Of a DNA stretch of 64,000 bases, positions 10,368 through 21,619 are shown piece after piece. This stretch comes from Tipula vernalis. Taxonomy: Eukaryota > Arthropoda > Insecta > Diptera > Tipulidae. Made by a program: the position numbers and the translations under genes. The notes beneath the pieces were generated by a model. The model did no database searches, was not told where the DNA came from, and worked only from the letters and a program-made list of their open reading frames with translations. The stretch is taken from positions 272,874,047 through 272,938,046 of the forward strand of contig OY282559.1 in NCBI GenBank assembly GCA_958295665.1. The letters are read 5' to 3'. Position 1 is the first letter of the stretch. Each line of letters begins with the position of its first letter.

Positions 10368-12236
10368 TTAAAATACATATAAATTAAGACATAAATAGGT
10401 CAATATGTATCTCGGTTTAAAACATTTAGCCCCATTAAATAACCGAAATATTTGAAAAGGTTTACTCACAAACTGAGTTATTTCGATAACAAATATTTCG
10501 CTAACCATCTCTGAAATTAAGAAACAGTTTAAATTATCTTCAAATTTAATGTTGTAACTATTTAGAATTAAATATACAATGTCATTTATTTTTATAACTT
10601 CCAGTATTTTTAAAAGCCGATTATTTTTAAATAAGTAAAGATCTGTTAAAAACATCGATCCATTAAAATAATATTTCTCTAAAATGGAAGAGCATTGTAG
10701 GTGACTTATGTTAAATTTGTCTGCAAGTGTTTTAAAATACGCCTTGGTTCTTAGGAAATCTAAACTTGATACGTTTGAATTTGAATTATTATGAATTTCT
10801 TGTAAAGACGACTTCAATATAAAATAGCTAAATTTCATAGCAAATTTTTTTGCAACGGAGAGTGCTAAATTTCTTCGACTACTTGTAACATTAGTATAAT
10901 TCTTCATTTCACAATTTTTTGATTCAAACCTCATACACCAAAGACGACGCAGAGGTCCAGACTTACGTATAATGGAACTGTAATGCGTAATAATATGGTG
11001 CTTGGGCGTAAGGTTGCTTTCAAATACTTTAATATAAAGTTCGTGGTGTTTTTTGATTATTTCACTAAAATTATTAATGCAATCTTCTGTATAGGCAGGT
11101 AATAGCATGTTATCAACTAGCCTTTCCAGTATTAGTGTATATTTCCATATTTCATTATTCTTATTGATTAAGTCTCCTACTAATAAGGTAAAAAAGTGAA
11201 GTAAACTATAAGCTTCTCTAGAAGATAAGTGCAACTTTTTGGCTTTTAGGTGTTGTTCTTTAATAGCTTCACAACGATTTGTATACTCTATTTGCCCATA
11301 GTTAAAATTACATAATCTAAGATTAAAAGTTTCTAAATCCAAAAAGTTATTAAGTATAAAATAATTAAGGGCTTTTACTAATCCATATTTGATTATACCC
11401 TCAAATGCGTCATGCATAACATCAACTGAAAAATTTTCTGTCACATGAAATGATGGAATGGTATTGAAAATAGATTCAGCATGAATGCCTGTGGCTTTAT
11501 AGTTGTTAAGCACAATTTGTTCTCTGTAATTTTTTGGATTACGCAAACATGATGAATCTTCTTGAGCAAGCTGTTGAGATATTTTTTTATGTTTTAAACA
11601 GAATCGGCAATAATAATTGTGACTAAAACTTGTAGAAAAACAACAAATATCATTGAGAGCTTTATTATCCCCTATAACCAATCCTAACACAAAATAAACT
11701 TGGAATATTCCCTCGTTCGTCCTGATTTCTATGCCATTTTTTTCAATATCTTGAATTATTTTGATTAGTTCATTCACCGCTATGTTGCTTCCAACTTTTT
11801 TCAGTACTGACGTTTTCAAAAACATAGCAGGGAAAATGTATTCTAGTTTTGAAAGCATTTCTAATGATAATACTGGGAAACTGTAATATAAGGAAGCTAT
11901 TGATTGAACACCAGTATGACTCCCAAGTGGGTCATTAACCTCTACATCATCATAATAGAGAAAGTATGGTATAACAATTTTATCTTTCAAGTTGCTTGTT
12001 TTACTTTTCCAAAGGTCACCCTGTATAAAATTGGTTAAACTTGTACTTTCTTGCAATTTTTCCATGTGTTTCCGTACGTCTGTCAAAATGTTTGGAAGTT
12101 CAAAAAATGTTTTTATTTGGTAGAAAATGGGCGAAAGTACAACTTTCGATTCGACTTCTTCCAGATGGGATTTGCCTTTTCGCATATTTTCTTTAACTAG
12201 CTTCTCGACCGTAAATTGAACGGTTTCATTAAATTT
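10368..12236 (-). CDS. EnSpm-like transposase, open 605-codon exon
   Basis: The frame from the Met at 12185 is open for 605 codons; it also extends upstream without a stop to an AG acceptor-like site at 12237-12238. Landmarks are IPYFLYYDDVEVNDPLGSH near residue 90, SHNYYCRFCLKHKK near 190 (Cys-x2-Cys), NFSVDVMHDAFEGIIKYGL near 250, and KHHIITHY, GPLRRLWCMRFESKN and TSSRRNLALS around 385-430. The DPLG, D-x-MHD-xxEG and HY...GPL...W.MRFE...K series is that of transposases I know from fish, cnidarian and insect elements usually placed near CACTA/EnSpm; it parallels the Transposase_21 and DUF4218 regions of plant elements. The C-terminal tail is Leu/Phe-rich. No internal stop is present, unusual for this window. 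Missing here: any 5' exon I can prove. The same protein family recurs in pieces at 53410-54196. Confidence 0.75.
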   Translation of the reverse strand, partial: KFNETVQFTVEKLVKENMRKGKSHLEEVESKVVLSPIFYQIKTFFELPNILTDVRKHMEKLQESTSLTNFIQGDLWKSKTSNLKDKIVIPYFLYYDDVEVNDPLGSHTGVQSIASLYYSFPVLSLEMLSKLEYIFPAMFLKTSVLKKVGSNIAVNELIKIIQDIEKNGIEIRTNEGIFQVYFVLGLVIGDNKALNDICCFSTSFSHNYYCRFCLKHKKISQQLAQEDSSCLRNPKNYREQIVLNNYKATGIHAESIFNTIPSFHVTENFSVDVMHDAFEGIIKYGLVKALNYFILNNFLDLETFNLRLCNFNYGQIEYTNRCEAIKEQHLKAKKLHLSSREAYSLLHFFTLLVGDLINKNNEIWKYTLILERLVDNMLLPAYTEDCINNFSEIIKKHHELYIKVFESNLTPKHHIITHYSSIIRKSGPLRRLWCMRFESKNCEMKNYTNVTSSRRNLALSVAKKFAMKFSYFILKSSLQEIHNNSNSNVSSLDFLRTKAYFKTLADKFNISHLQCSSILEKYYFNGSMFLTDLYLFKNNRLLKILEVIKINDIVYLILNSYNIKFEDNLNCFLISEMVSEIFVIEITQFVSKPFQIFRLFNGAKCFKPRYILTYLCLNLYVF

Positions 12237-13990
12237 CTATCACCGAGCAGTAAATTCTTTTGTTCGCTTATGAGCATTATTAAGATGAAAAACGAAATTT
12301 CTCTTGCTGGAAAATCAAATCTATAAGTACCACCTTATTTTTAATTTTTTTTTTTTATTAAAATTGGTTTAATCTCATTCAAAAGAACTCAATTTTATAT
12401 ATTGCTGAAGCTAAAGTCCGTCCATGAAAATATAAAATTGTTTTTTTTTTCATGAAATTAAATCAACTGCAATAAAATTTTATAATATTACGTGGTTATG
12501 AAAGTACCAGTGAGATTTGAATTATTTTTTTAATGAATTTGATATTGCAACGTGAAACAAATGTGCCAAAAATTGGATTTGATCGTTTTAATTGCTGGTT
12601 TCCGTTTGTGCATGGGGCATCGCCTTAAGAAGGAAAAGAAAATATTCTTCATTTCAGTTAAATTTTGTCTATCAATTGAAGCGTTGAACAATGGAGTGAA
12701 ATTAAACGACACAAAATGTAGGTCTTTTATTTTCGACCATGTTGTACGACTTGATCAAGCTTATTTGGATAGATAAAAAACTGAAATGAACAGGATATTA
12801 TTATTTTGTTTTTCTTCTTATCGTCGAAAATAAACAAAAATAACTAGCTGATTCCCATAGTAGGACCTCAAAATTCAAATTCCACTAAACAAATGAACTT
12901 GGTTCGGCAAATTTTTTTAATTAAATTGGTAATAAAATATTGCCCGAACATTGAAAATCTTCCATTCTTTTAGGCTTTTTCGAAATTTTAACATAATTCC
13001 CATTTTTTCGGTGGGAAATAAATGGTATAAATCCGCTTCCGTTAATAACGGGAACGAATCGATATCCATGGAGCAATCTGAAATAAATAAGATGCAGTTT
13101 TATCTTCAACATTTTTTAAAACACACACTTAGTTAAAAATAGATAGGAATGATCAATACAATGATCAGATATACAAGATTTATGATGCATATCAGGTTGG
13201 CCGAACAAAAAATACAGTTGTTTTAACGCTATTTTCTGAATAACTATTAATCCTAGCAAACTGAAAAAAAATGCAAGCAAACTGCAATCAATTCCTCTTC
13301 GTATGTGATTATAAGGCCAAAATTATCTTAAAACCGTCGCCATGGCCATTTAAAAATGTGAATATGTACCTCCCAAAAATTGAACCAAGAGTAATATTTT
13401 AACTGAAAAACCTTTATTTAACTAAATCATTTCTGCCGTTCCTCATTAGGGATTTATGCGGCTTGCCAGTTCAAGTAATACGAATTTACTTTCACGTTTC
13501 AAATTGTTAGACCTTGGCTAATATATTCTCTTACAAAGCTGGCCTCACAAAGTAGTAATAAAGTTTAATAAATAGTAAAATTCATTCAAATAAAATTTCT
13601 TCTTCATTCAACTATTTTGGGGCAGATACGAGCACTTTTTTAAACAGCCATGACCACTATGTTAAAGCAACTAAGGCATTATCATCACATACCATGCGGT
13701 AGGCGTTTAATTGATTTTTCATTTACATTTTTTGCAGGTTGCTGTAGGATCGTTATTTTTTTAGAAAAAGCCTTGAAAAAACGGCGCGCTTTAAATTGGC
13801 TCATCCTGTTCATTAAATAAAATTAAACTATCACCTGTACACTGTTTTGCATTTCAACTCGGGCTAGAAAATTACTTAACAAATTTATTCAGATGCACTT
13901 TGTTTGATGTTTACAATTTAGTATGAATTTAAAATACGCCCGGGTTTTTTCATTTATTATTCGCACAAATACAACATATGTGTACAATAT
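12237..13990. other. Interior of EnSpm-like copy 1, no supported gene
   Basis: Short frames at 12530-12776 and 12921-13136 occur on both strands at once and match nothing. The second half of the SAM domain that should follow the exon at 14001 on the minus strand was searched for by eye here and not found, so it is lost or beyond recognition. Confidence 0.4.
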
Positions 13991-14000
13991 TTAAACTTAC

Positions 14001-14110
14001 CTTTAAAATAATTAAATAATTCTCCCAACTGCCATGATTCGAGGAGCTCTTTCATAAACGTTTGAGCTGGCGTGTTGTCCAAATTCAAATAAAGCGTAAT
14101 TTCAATCCAA
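14001..14110 (-). pseudogene. SAM-domain first-half exon of copy 1
   Basis: On the minus strand the sequence reads FMKELLESWQLGELFNYFK and then a splice donor, G|GTAAG, at 14001/14000. The matching exon of the second element (54200-54380) reads SLLKKWNMEDLIGTFR followed by G|GTAAGT. Both have the LxxW-x-L/M-xx-L-xx-F pattern of the start of a sterile alpha motif domain, and both are split by an intron at the same residue and in the same phase (one base of the next codon). That shared splice position is strong support despite the short length. Later exons were not found. Confidence 0.55.
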
Positions 14111-14770
14111 ACTAAAAAACACTCTCGTATTGTACGAAATTAAAAATAACACACTTCACCTTTCAACGTTTAACGCACAGGTTTAACACTAACTGTTATA
14201 TCAATTAAGATTAAAATTTTCTAAAATTAAAAAAAACACACAATATTCAGAATGTCTTACACAAAGTGAAACAATCCTGCTACGATGAATAACGCTTTGA
14301 AAATGATGCGATTATGCACGTGTTTCGCCATCGATTTGTCTTAACGGTAAAATTTACTTGATTACATATACTCTTATATGCGTTTTGAGCAAGTTATGCA
14401 TGATTTTAGGAAGTAAGTGTTAAAATGAGCAAATCATGACATGAATTTACTAACATTTACTTGAATATATCAGTTTTAAGCAGACTTTGCTCGATTTAAG
14501 GAAATAAGTGATGAAATGAGCGAGTAATAATACGATTTCATTTTTAAAAGTGAGCATACATGCGCCCTTAATCCGTGCTCTCATTCAATGAGTAAACGCA
14601 CACAGTCCCATTTTCAGTTTATGCGCATTGTTTACTTGAACTTCAGCAGATTGTGCTCGATTTAAGGTAATATGCAATAAATTGAGAAGATTAACACTCG
14701 ATCTTAAACAAATTAGGCATTATTTTGGGAAATATTTGTAATAAAATAAAGAAGTTAACACAATGACCTT
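14111..14770. repeat. Subterminal-type repeat cluster
   Basis: Three related units start at 14389, 14480 and 14646. The last two share gca-ga-t-tgctcgatttaagg and are followed by similar aatgag/attgag words. tttacttga(a/t) precedes or follows each unit. This is a degenerate, unevenly spaced repeat rather than a satellite. Confidence 0.5.
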
Positions 14771-16550
14771 ATAGTAGTTGTTAAAAATCATAAATTATCT
14801 TTTTTATCGAAAATTTTAATTAATTTCATTTAGTATTTGATATAGATAGAATGCTGAATAGCTAATTATGTACATATTTATATGACTAGTTTTAAGGATT
14901 TTGTAAGAATTTTGAAATACAATAATTTTTTTTGTGCAAAATTATCCAAAGGAACGATCTTACCTTAAATTCTTACCAAAATTAGTTATGTACCACTCTG
15001 AACTAAAACTGATGGGCTTACTGGGAAATTCAATGATCTTACATAGGCTTATTTATGTTTGAAGTTTTATTCCCCTAAACAGATTGAAATGATGAAAGAC
15101 AATAGCTTGTTTATAACTATTTATCTGTATCTTGGTATAGAAAATGGGTCAATGTCCAAAATCTTAAAATTAGTCGTACGCCCGTAAATCGGATAGAAAC
15201 CTTATTTGAGAGTTCTAGAGCGCAAGAGGCGTCCATGTAAAATGTTTGAATGTTGAGTTAAGTGTAAATGACACGATGTGAGACTCTGGGCTATGTGAAG
15301 CGAAAGGGTCACATTCGTTTTACACTGCGACCTGTGTTCCTTGCTCCAAAGAGTTTTGAGTCTCATATCCTTGTTTTTACAATTATAAAAAATTCTTGCA
15401 TTTTACACGTCTTATACTCTTGTACTGTAGATTCCTCCATTTCTATAAAAGAAAACAAATCGAATGATTTGCAATTAATATTTTCCAATATCTGATTGAT
15501 CAACGTGAATTTTGGATGAGTGATAAATTGGGTAATAAAAACATTTGCATTGTTTTTGTAATTTAAATTAGATTTATGGGCATTAGCCCTTTTTTACCAA
15601 CATACAGATATACATATGTTTCTGATTTCTCCTTTTTTATTTCTGGATAAATCTCATTATTTTATAAAAAACAAATAAAAAATAGGGCCCAGTATAATTA
15701 ATATACTAATTTTCCCCTTAAATTATAGCTTTCTGATTCAAAATTACTCAAATATTTGGTTGCTGGTTAGATCTGAAAATGATTAATTTATAAAATAAAT
15801 ATAAGTAGTAACTGGTTGTCTTCCAACAACTAACGGTTAACACGAGAAAATTGGATAATTCCCTATTTTTTTAAAATTCAAAAAAGTTCTTAAAATTTTG
15901 GGAGCTATTCATACCGATCCCAGAGAATAACTAACTCAATAATTATAACGCTTATTTGTATACAAAGTCTTTGGCTCGTATATGAAATTAAGTTACCAGA
16001 ACGCAGAATCCAAAAACAGCGAATAAAAAAATGTCGTGTCCGTCCTTCAATCACTCATACATTTCCATATATTTTTGCTTTTTTGTTTTTCCTCCCATTC
16101 TACCAAATCTTGATAGTTCTGGCCGAAATATTGCACAAAGGTAGATTTTAGTAATAAGCAGTTTGTGTCAACTTTTGAGTCCATTTTCATCTAAAACAAA
16201 AGGGGTTGCAGAATATATATTTCAGACCTTTTTAGCATTTATCTTCATAATATCAAGAACTATTTACTTGTTTAAGTTGTTTACCACTAATTCATTAATC
16301 TTGCATAAAATGCTTAATTTATGCAAACAAACATTCATAAAAAAATCAGATGTGTTTAGCATTTTTTTCTCGATTTTAGTTTATTCATCTATTCTTGAAT
16401 GATGCCTCAATTTGCTTATTTTGCAAATTAGTTGCTAAAATTGTTTGTATTATATTTAAATTAAGCAAAATAAGCCTAAATCCTGATTTACTAGAAATAG
16501 GAAAGTCGTTTTCTTGTTTGCAGTAAAATATTTTTTTCCGTGAAGATACT
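14771..16550. other. AT-rich stretch, nothing recognised
   Basis: Frames at 15268-15495 and 16163-16402 are short and match no family. From 16240 to 16500 words such as ttgcttattttgcaaatta and ttaagcaaaataagc give local inverted symmetry, similar in style to the zone at 9760-9900. Confidence 0.35.
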
Positions 16551-16610
16551 TATGGCTATTATTCTCCATTAATGGCACCGTGCGATAATCCATACTCCCT
16601 ATAGTCGACA

Positions 16611-16781
16611 CCTTATACCCTAGATATACTGCGATTTAAAAAAACCGATTTAGTGAATTTTTCGAGATTAGTCGCAGTGTGTCAACCACGATTTAGCTAA
16701 TTCCCTTGTTTTTGCATAGAATACTTAAACTAATTTAGCTAAATCGGATTTATTACACCACAGTCTGTCTAAAGTATAAGG
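16611..16781. mobile_element. Small MITE-like inverted repeat, 171 bp
   Basis: The left end starts CCTTATAC and the right end is its inverse, GTATAAGG. Going inward the two ends stay alignable for about 45 bases with mismatches and indels, both reaching CCGATTTAG. The interior is non-coding and palindromic in style (atttagctaa occurs on both sides). No target duplication could be fixed, so the family is unknown. Confidence 0.5.
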
Positions 16782-17063
16782 CTATTCATTTTCATCAATC
16801 TGATCTTGCGGTAGTTGCTGCGTTGTTTATTGTTTAAAACAATACCCATTCCTTACAAAAAAATTTGGCCTTTTATTAGAAGAATATATAAAATAAATCG
16901 CCCTTTTCTCTCGTGCTGTAGCAGGAACTATCCTAATTAATGTCAAATATTTTATTTTTAGAATTTTAAATAACATGTATTTAACTCAATGTTATTTTTC
17001 ACTCATATGTTTTTGTTACTAACTTCATATATGAAGTAATATTAGAAAGAAACAAATATAATA

Positions 17064-17477
17064 TTAAAACACGATAGCAAGTACCATCTCTTGCACTTGT
17101 ATACGGATCAGTTGCAGATGTGATGGAGGAAAAACAAACACACGACCAGATTTTGTTATCAATTTACTTAATTTTTGTTCTCGTTGTAACTGCTTGGCCT
17201 TACGGAAAATAAAAGCGTTTTGTGCAGCAAGGCTTTCATTCATAAATACGAAATTTGGTGAATTGTAACCCAAATCTTTCAGAGCGATCCCAACATGTTT
17301 GATAAATTTAACCATGAATATGGATTTTTTTATATTACTGCTAAACCTAACCACAATTGGAGGAACTATTGTTCTTTTGTAACCCGTATTAACAGATTTT
17401 TTGGAGCGTACGATGCTGGATTTTTCATCACAATAGTCAATCCTACTTTCCCCAAATAATAAAATCCTTAATTTCAA
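17064..17477 (-). pseudogene. FP-domain (Baculo_FP-like) retroelement ORF1 fragment
   Basis: The 137-codon frame contains PPIVVRFSSNIKKSIFMVKF, then KDLGYN, FMNESLAAQNAFIFRKAKQL, and a final Gly-Arg-Val-Phe-Val-Phe segment. The order RPIVVRF...KDLG...VNExLTxxNxxLFxxAKxL...GxVxVR is that of the FP-type RNA/DNA-binding domain carried by many insect retroelement ORF1-like proteins. The upstream coiled-coil region is not recognisable. It is an isolated fragment; the parent element is unknown. Confidence 0.6.
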
Positions 17478-17555
17478 GTAGCATATATCTTATTACTTTA
17501 TTCACTATCGGCCATCTTTTGGATATCTAATATTATTGTGTGTGACTTCTGAAAA

Positions 17556-17765
17556 TTAATGGGAAATTAATTTAAGCAAAACATCGCTTCTGGTGCGCTT
17601 ACGTACCATCCACGTATGAAGTTCAACGAACGCAGCAGCATGCCCTTTGTAAACGTATTTATATAAATATTTCACACATTTTATAGATGCGCACACCTCG
17701 ACGTTAATATTTACATAAAATATTTTGAGAGTCACGGATTGTATGATACTATCCAATGGTGGCAT
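17556..17765 (-). pseudogene. Helitron helicase-like (Rep/HEL) fragment
   Basis: The frame contains INVEVCASIKCVKYLYKYVYKGH. The HxNVExCxSxKSVKYLYKYVYKGHD segment is one of the best conserved stretches of the Helitron N-terminal (helitron-like) domain just before the Rep part. Only about 70 codons remain, without the catalytic Tyr pair or helicase motifs, and no hairpin-CTRR end was located. Confidence 0.7.
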
Positions 17766-17939
17766 ACCGTAAACTTTTTAATTTCCCCATACGCATTGAC
17801 AATTTCCTTTTGACGTACCAAAAACGCATGTATTTTTATAAGTGTTGATTGAAAATATTACACGTTTTTCGATGGATGTAGCTACTCTCATTGTTGTGTT
17901 AGATCTGAAAAAAATAATTGCGGACACTAGTGTACGCAT

Positions 17940-18145
17940 ATTCAAAATATGTTCTATTTAGACGGTACCTTTGTGGAAACTATCATCATGTCGAACCATT
18001 TCCCAATGTGGTTTTGGTGGCAATAATTGCGGGAAAACCCATATTTTACGTCATTTATCCTATTGAAGGATTAAAGCGAGAGTATATAGCATTAATGCTC
18101 TTTTGTAATTCAATACAAAAAATAACGATTAGCCGAAATTCATAA
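17940..18145 (+). pseudogene. Possible MULE-type transposase scrap
   Basis: One frame reads NMFYLDGTF, and a second frame carries AGKPIFYVIYPIEGLKREYIALM. A DGTF motif followed by a P-x-x-Y-x-L/I segment and a Y-x-x-L segment is the pattern of the MULE/FLYWCH-associated transposase core. The frames are offset and the match is short, so this is tentative. Confidence 0.25.
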
Positions 18146-18149
18146 TTAT

Positions 18150-19600
18150 TCTGCTTTTTTGAATGTTAAGAAGTTTTTAAAATGTCAACCGATTGTGATT
18201 TCTAAATGCACTTTAAAATCATAATTGGTCTGATATTACGTCGATCGTTTTTATCATCATTAATTATTGTACTAAACCGTAATAAATGATGTTCGGGTGA
18301 GCTGGTCAAGATAACAGCCACATTATTACGTAGAAGTTTACAGGTACCACCATGAACTATGGTATATTTATCCGTATAGCCTGCGATGACTGAATTGTAT
18401 TGTATTTTTCATAATCCTTATCTGACTCTACACCAAAACTAACTTTATTTGTTTCAGGCTAGCCCAAAACGTGTAAATTCACTAAAAATGGTTTTTATAA
18501 TTCCATTACTTTATTTTACTATGGAATTAAGATCAAGATATCAATGCGTAATAGGTCAAAAATAATAAAACATAAACTACCCAGTACCGCCATTCTACCG
18601 TTTCTATTTACAAATTAAAACCAAAAAAGAAAAAAAAATTCTTTGGCGTGCACAAATTTGCTAAAGGTACTTTCCCTAAACTGCTGTTAATCAATTAAAA
18701 TGTTGTATCCGGAGATTTTTTTTTTTAATTTTCTATTGATTTTATCACGCTTGTTACATTCATTTGAATAAATAAAAATAATTCAATTATGATATTTGTA
18801 CATGAAAATTTTATTTTCTTATCCATTTTCCAGTTGCTTTTATCCAATTAATTTAATTTTTATTTAACGTGGAATTTCCAGCTCGTCATACTGTTTTTAT
18901 TGTTCGCACCTACATTCATTATAACGCTTTTGAGTTTTTGTTTATCCATCGCTCAGCCAAGAAAAATATAAAAATTATGATAATTATTAATTGAATTTGC
19001 ATAAAGTAAAAAATATAAAAACGTGATGGCAGGAACGAAAAAAAAAAATGGTTTCAATTTCAAGGTGTTGTTCTTTTACATAATGAAGACGGTGACACAT
19101 ATTATTTAATGAAGATGGATTTACCGTGACGTATTTTCGAGGACCCAATTTCTAATTTTACATAAAAATTAGCATAATTTCAATTTAATATGGTGTATGG
19201 TAAGCAAAGATCCCGCATAATATAATACATCAACCGACTACTCGTATACATATTACTGCAAATCCTTAACATAATTATTTATTAGTTTTGTATACATAAA
19301 ACTATTTTAAAATTACATATTCTACCTTTATGTTCATTTTGCCTGAAACTTTTTGTATTTCGAAGCTTAATTTATTTTTTTTATGCTTCTCACGTAACCA
19401 AAATTTCTCTGAGAAAATTGCTATACAGAAAATAATTTTTTGTAAATTTTATTGTTATCAAATTTATATGTATACATAAATAGGTACGCAGGCATGTGAT
19501 TTGTCCTCAACATATTTTGTCTAGCGTGAAATAATAAATTTTCTAGTTAAACCGAATTTATTGAAATTGAGCTTTAATGTAAAGGTTGGCTTTAAAATGA
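18150..19600. other. AT-rich stretch, nothing recognised
   Basis: Homopolymer and dinucleotide runs only; no reading frame over 60 codons, no terminal repeats, no RNA gene signature seen. Confidence 0.45.
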
Positions 19601-19869
19601 GACTGAACTGTTTCTTTCGTCAGTTCGAGTGGCGTACTTCAGTTAAACTGACAGTGATCCAATTCTAGTGCCTACTGTTATTCTCATGGAAATGGAACAT
19701 TTTATTGTGTACAACCTCTCTGGACAACCATGCGATTAAAATAAATTAAAAAAATTAATAAATCATTTTCTAAGTGGTGAAATTGTTTACAAAACTTTAA
19801 ACAATATAAGTGTAATAATAAATAAGTGAATTGGCTATAATAGTTATAATAATAAAAAAACTAAATTTC

Positions 19870-20710
19870 TGTGAATATTTTCATAAAATGTCACAAAACA
19901 GTGTTGATAATAAAACCGATAAGCACATGCCCATGCAGCAATTGTTAGAGTGCTCATATCATAACTGCTATAGCTGGTTCACAAGCATTATTTCAGCGAC
20001 AATTTTCCAGCATGCAAAACTCTATTAATGAAATCCGTAAAGCCAATAATGTTACAAGTCAACAAGTGAATCACCCTAAGATTGGGGCTCAAGGAATGAG
20101 TAATACAGTAAGTCAACTTTCCTGTGAAGGAAACTAATTAAAGCAGCAAAAACTAAACATGGACATTATTCTGGCTGGATTTCCCCTCCAAGCAAGTGAT
20201 AAAATCTAGGCAATTGGATGAAAAATATGGTTTTGGTAAAGCCAATATTGCAGAAATATTTTGCATGAAAATAACAGTCAGGCGAAGTGGTCGTAGTGAT
20301 AGTGGCAAAGTTGTACATGTCATTTAATAAAATTTAAAACTATGGAAGCAAAAAACTTTGTAATAAATCAAGAAAAAGAACTCGGCCCAGTATATTTATC
20401 AGCATTTTCTCTAAAGCCATTACCGAAACTACCATTATCAACAAAATCGGCAAAGCAACCAATTAAATCTGCTGTGTCCATAGACAAATCTGAAATTTCA
20501 ATTAATCAAGGGTTTAATAAAGGGGACATAGCCTCAACCCCCGTTTTAAGTATGTTTAAAACCTGCTTCGGTGTGTCATTCTTGGAAAGCGATCTTGATT
20601 CTGTGACACCAATAACATCTGCTAAAGGTAAAAATAACAAAGAGACCGTTCTTCGAGTAAAATTTTTGCGAAGATTGTCTAAGGCAAATGCAGGCAAAAA
20701 AGAGGTATAA
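19870..20710 (+). pseudogene. Retroelement ORF1 remnant with FP-like end
   Basis: Plus-strand frames, linked by frame changes, give MSQNSVDNKTDKHMP, then a Ser/Gln/Asn-rich helix (QNSINEIRKANN), then LKQQKLNMDIILAGFP, and finally the 20342-20710 frame ending SFLESDLDSVTPITSAKGK and ETVLRVKFLRR. The series coiled coil, a xxNMDIILxGxP-like strand, a D-x-D segment and a xRVKF strand fits ORF1-type proteins whose second half is an FP domain, as in the opposite-strand scrap at 17064. The match is moderate and two or more stops break it. Confidence 0.45.
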
Positions 20711-20911
20711 AACTCTAACAGTACAACATTTGGGTTTTTCTGTGGACAAAAACAAAAACATTTATACTAACCATAGTAAGTGTTTTTACAAAAGGTAAAG
20801 TTTTTTTGAGGCGTGGAGATTAAAACATCTGAAAAAATTCAACAGTGTTTGGTTCAGTAACGGAACAGTTTATGCGAAAACCAATAATAATGATCTACAT
20901 TAGAGGATTGT

Positions 20912-20978
20912 TCCCGGGAATTCCCGGGACAAATTTCCCGGGAAATAAGGTATATTTGTTTAAACCCGGTTCCCGGGA
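20912..20978. repeat. Cluster of TCCCGGGA palindromes
   Basis: The 8-base palindrome TCCCGGGA occurs at about 20912, 20922, 20936 and 20971, and a half copy (acccggt) lies before the last. Such a GC block stands out in an AT-rich setting. It may be the binding-site-rich end of a DNA transposon; no partner end was found. Confidence 0.6.
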
Positions 20979-21187
20979 TTTTCATCATAAATTTCTGGAA
21001 TTTTTAATTTATATTTTGCTCAAAATTTATCCAATTTTTTCAGTAAAATATTTCTAAATTGTATTATTCTATTTAAATAATCTTTTTTTTTTTACATTAG
21101 GTGAATACTATTAAAATATTTATGACAACTTTTCCTGAAAAATTCATCTTTGTCAAATAAAAAGCTACGTACCTACTATTCAAAAAT

Positions 21188-21370
21188 ATATCCTTCCTTT
21201 TTCTATCAAAGACGCAATAAGAAAGTTCGAATAATTAGCGGTTGAGACATGATGATTCCGTGAGTTCCTGGTAATTGTGGTAATATCCTTCCTTTTTCTA
21301 TCAAAGACGCAATAAGAAAGTTCGAATAATTAGCGGTTGAGACATGATGATTCCGTGAGTTCCTGGTAAT
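21188..21370. repeat. 95-bp tandem duplication
   Basis: The segment starting atatccttcctttttctatc at 21188 is repeated from 21283 with no difference that I can see over the 88 bases available in the second copy; the period is 95 bp. It lies just upstream of the gypsy relic and could be a recent duplication or a repeat in the element leader. Confidence 0.9.
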
Positions 21371-21619
21371 ATTTGACTGCTGAGTTCTCCACAGAAATTT
21401 TCATACCACGTTCCTATCAATTTTCCAAAGAACCTTTCCTAATCCGTCAATAGGCATAATAAATGGAACATTAGACGTGAATATAAGTGTCTCAAACCCT
21501 GTCACAACTTAGCCCTTTAATCTAAGTTTTGCCTATAATTTAATATTTGTAATACATCCACAACCTAACCTGAGTACAAATTTTTTTTCCGTCAAAGTTA
21601 TTTATTTAAAATTTCTAAA

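Larger units (their letters stand above)
9700..14770 (-). mobile_element. CACTA/EnSpm-like transposon (copy 1), boundaries approximate
   Basis: A long transposase exon (10368-12236) and a SAM-type exon (14001-about 14110) lie on the minus strand between two zones of short repeated words. On the left (9920-9990) gattcaagtaa, actcaagtaat and aattcaag recur; on the right (14350-14640) their inverse, tttacttga(a/t), recurs at 14352, 14456 and 14629, together with three gca(a/g)...tgctcgatttaagg-like units at 14389, 14480 and 14646. Inverted clusters of short subterminal words are usual for CACTA elements. No terminal CACTA repeat or target duplication was identified, so the ends are estimates. 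Confidence 0.5.

Noticed and set aside
9463..16800. Element defined by ggctattattc phrases at 9463 and 16553 as ends
   Set aside because: The two phrases are in direct, not inverted, orientation, so they are better explained as dispersed repeats than as the termini of one DNA transposon.
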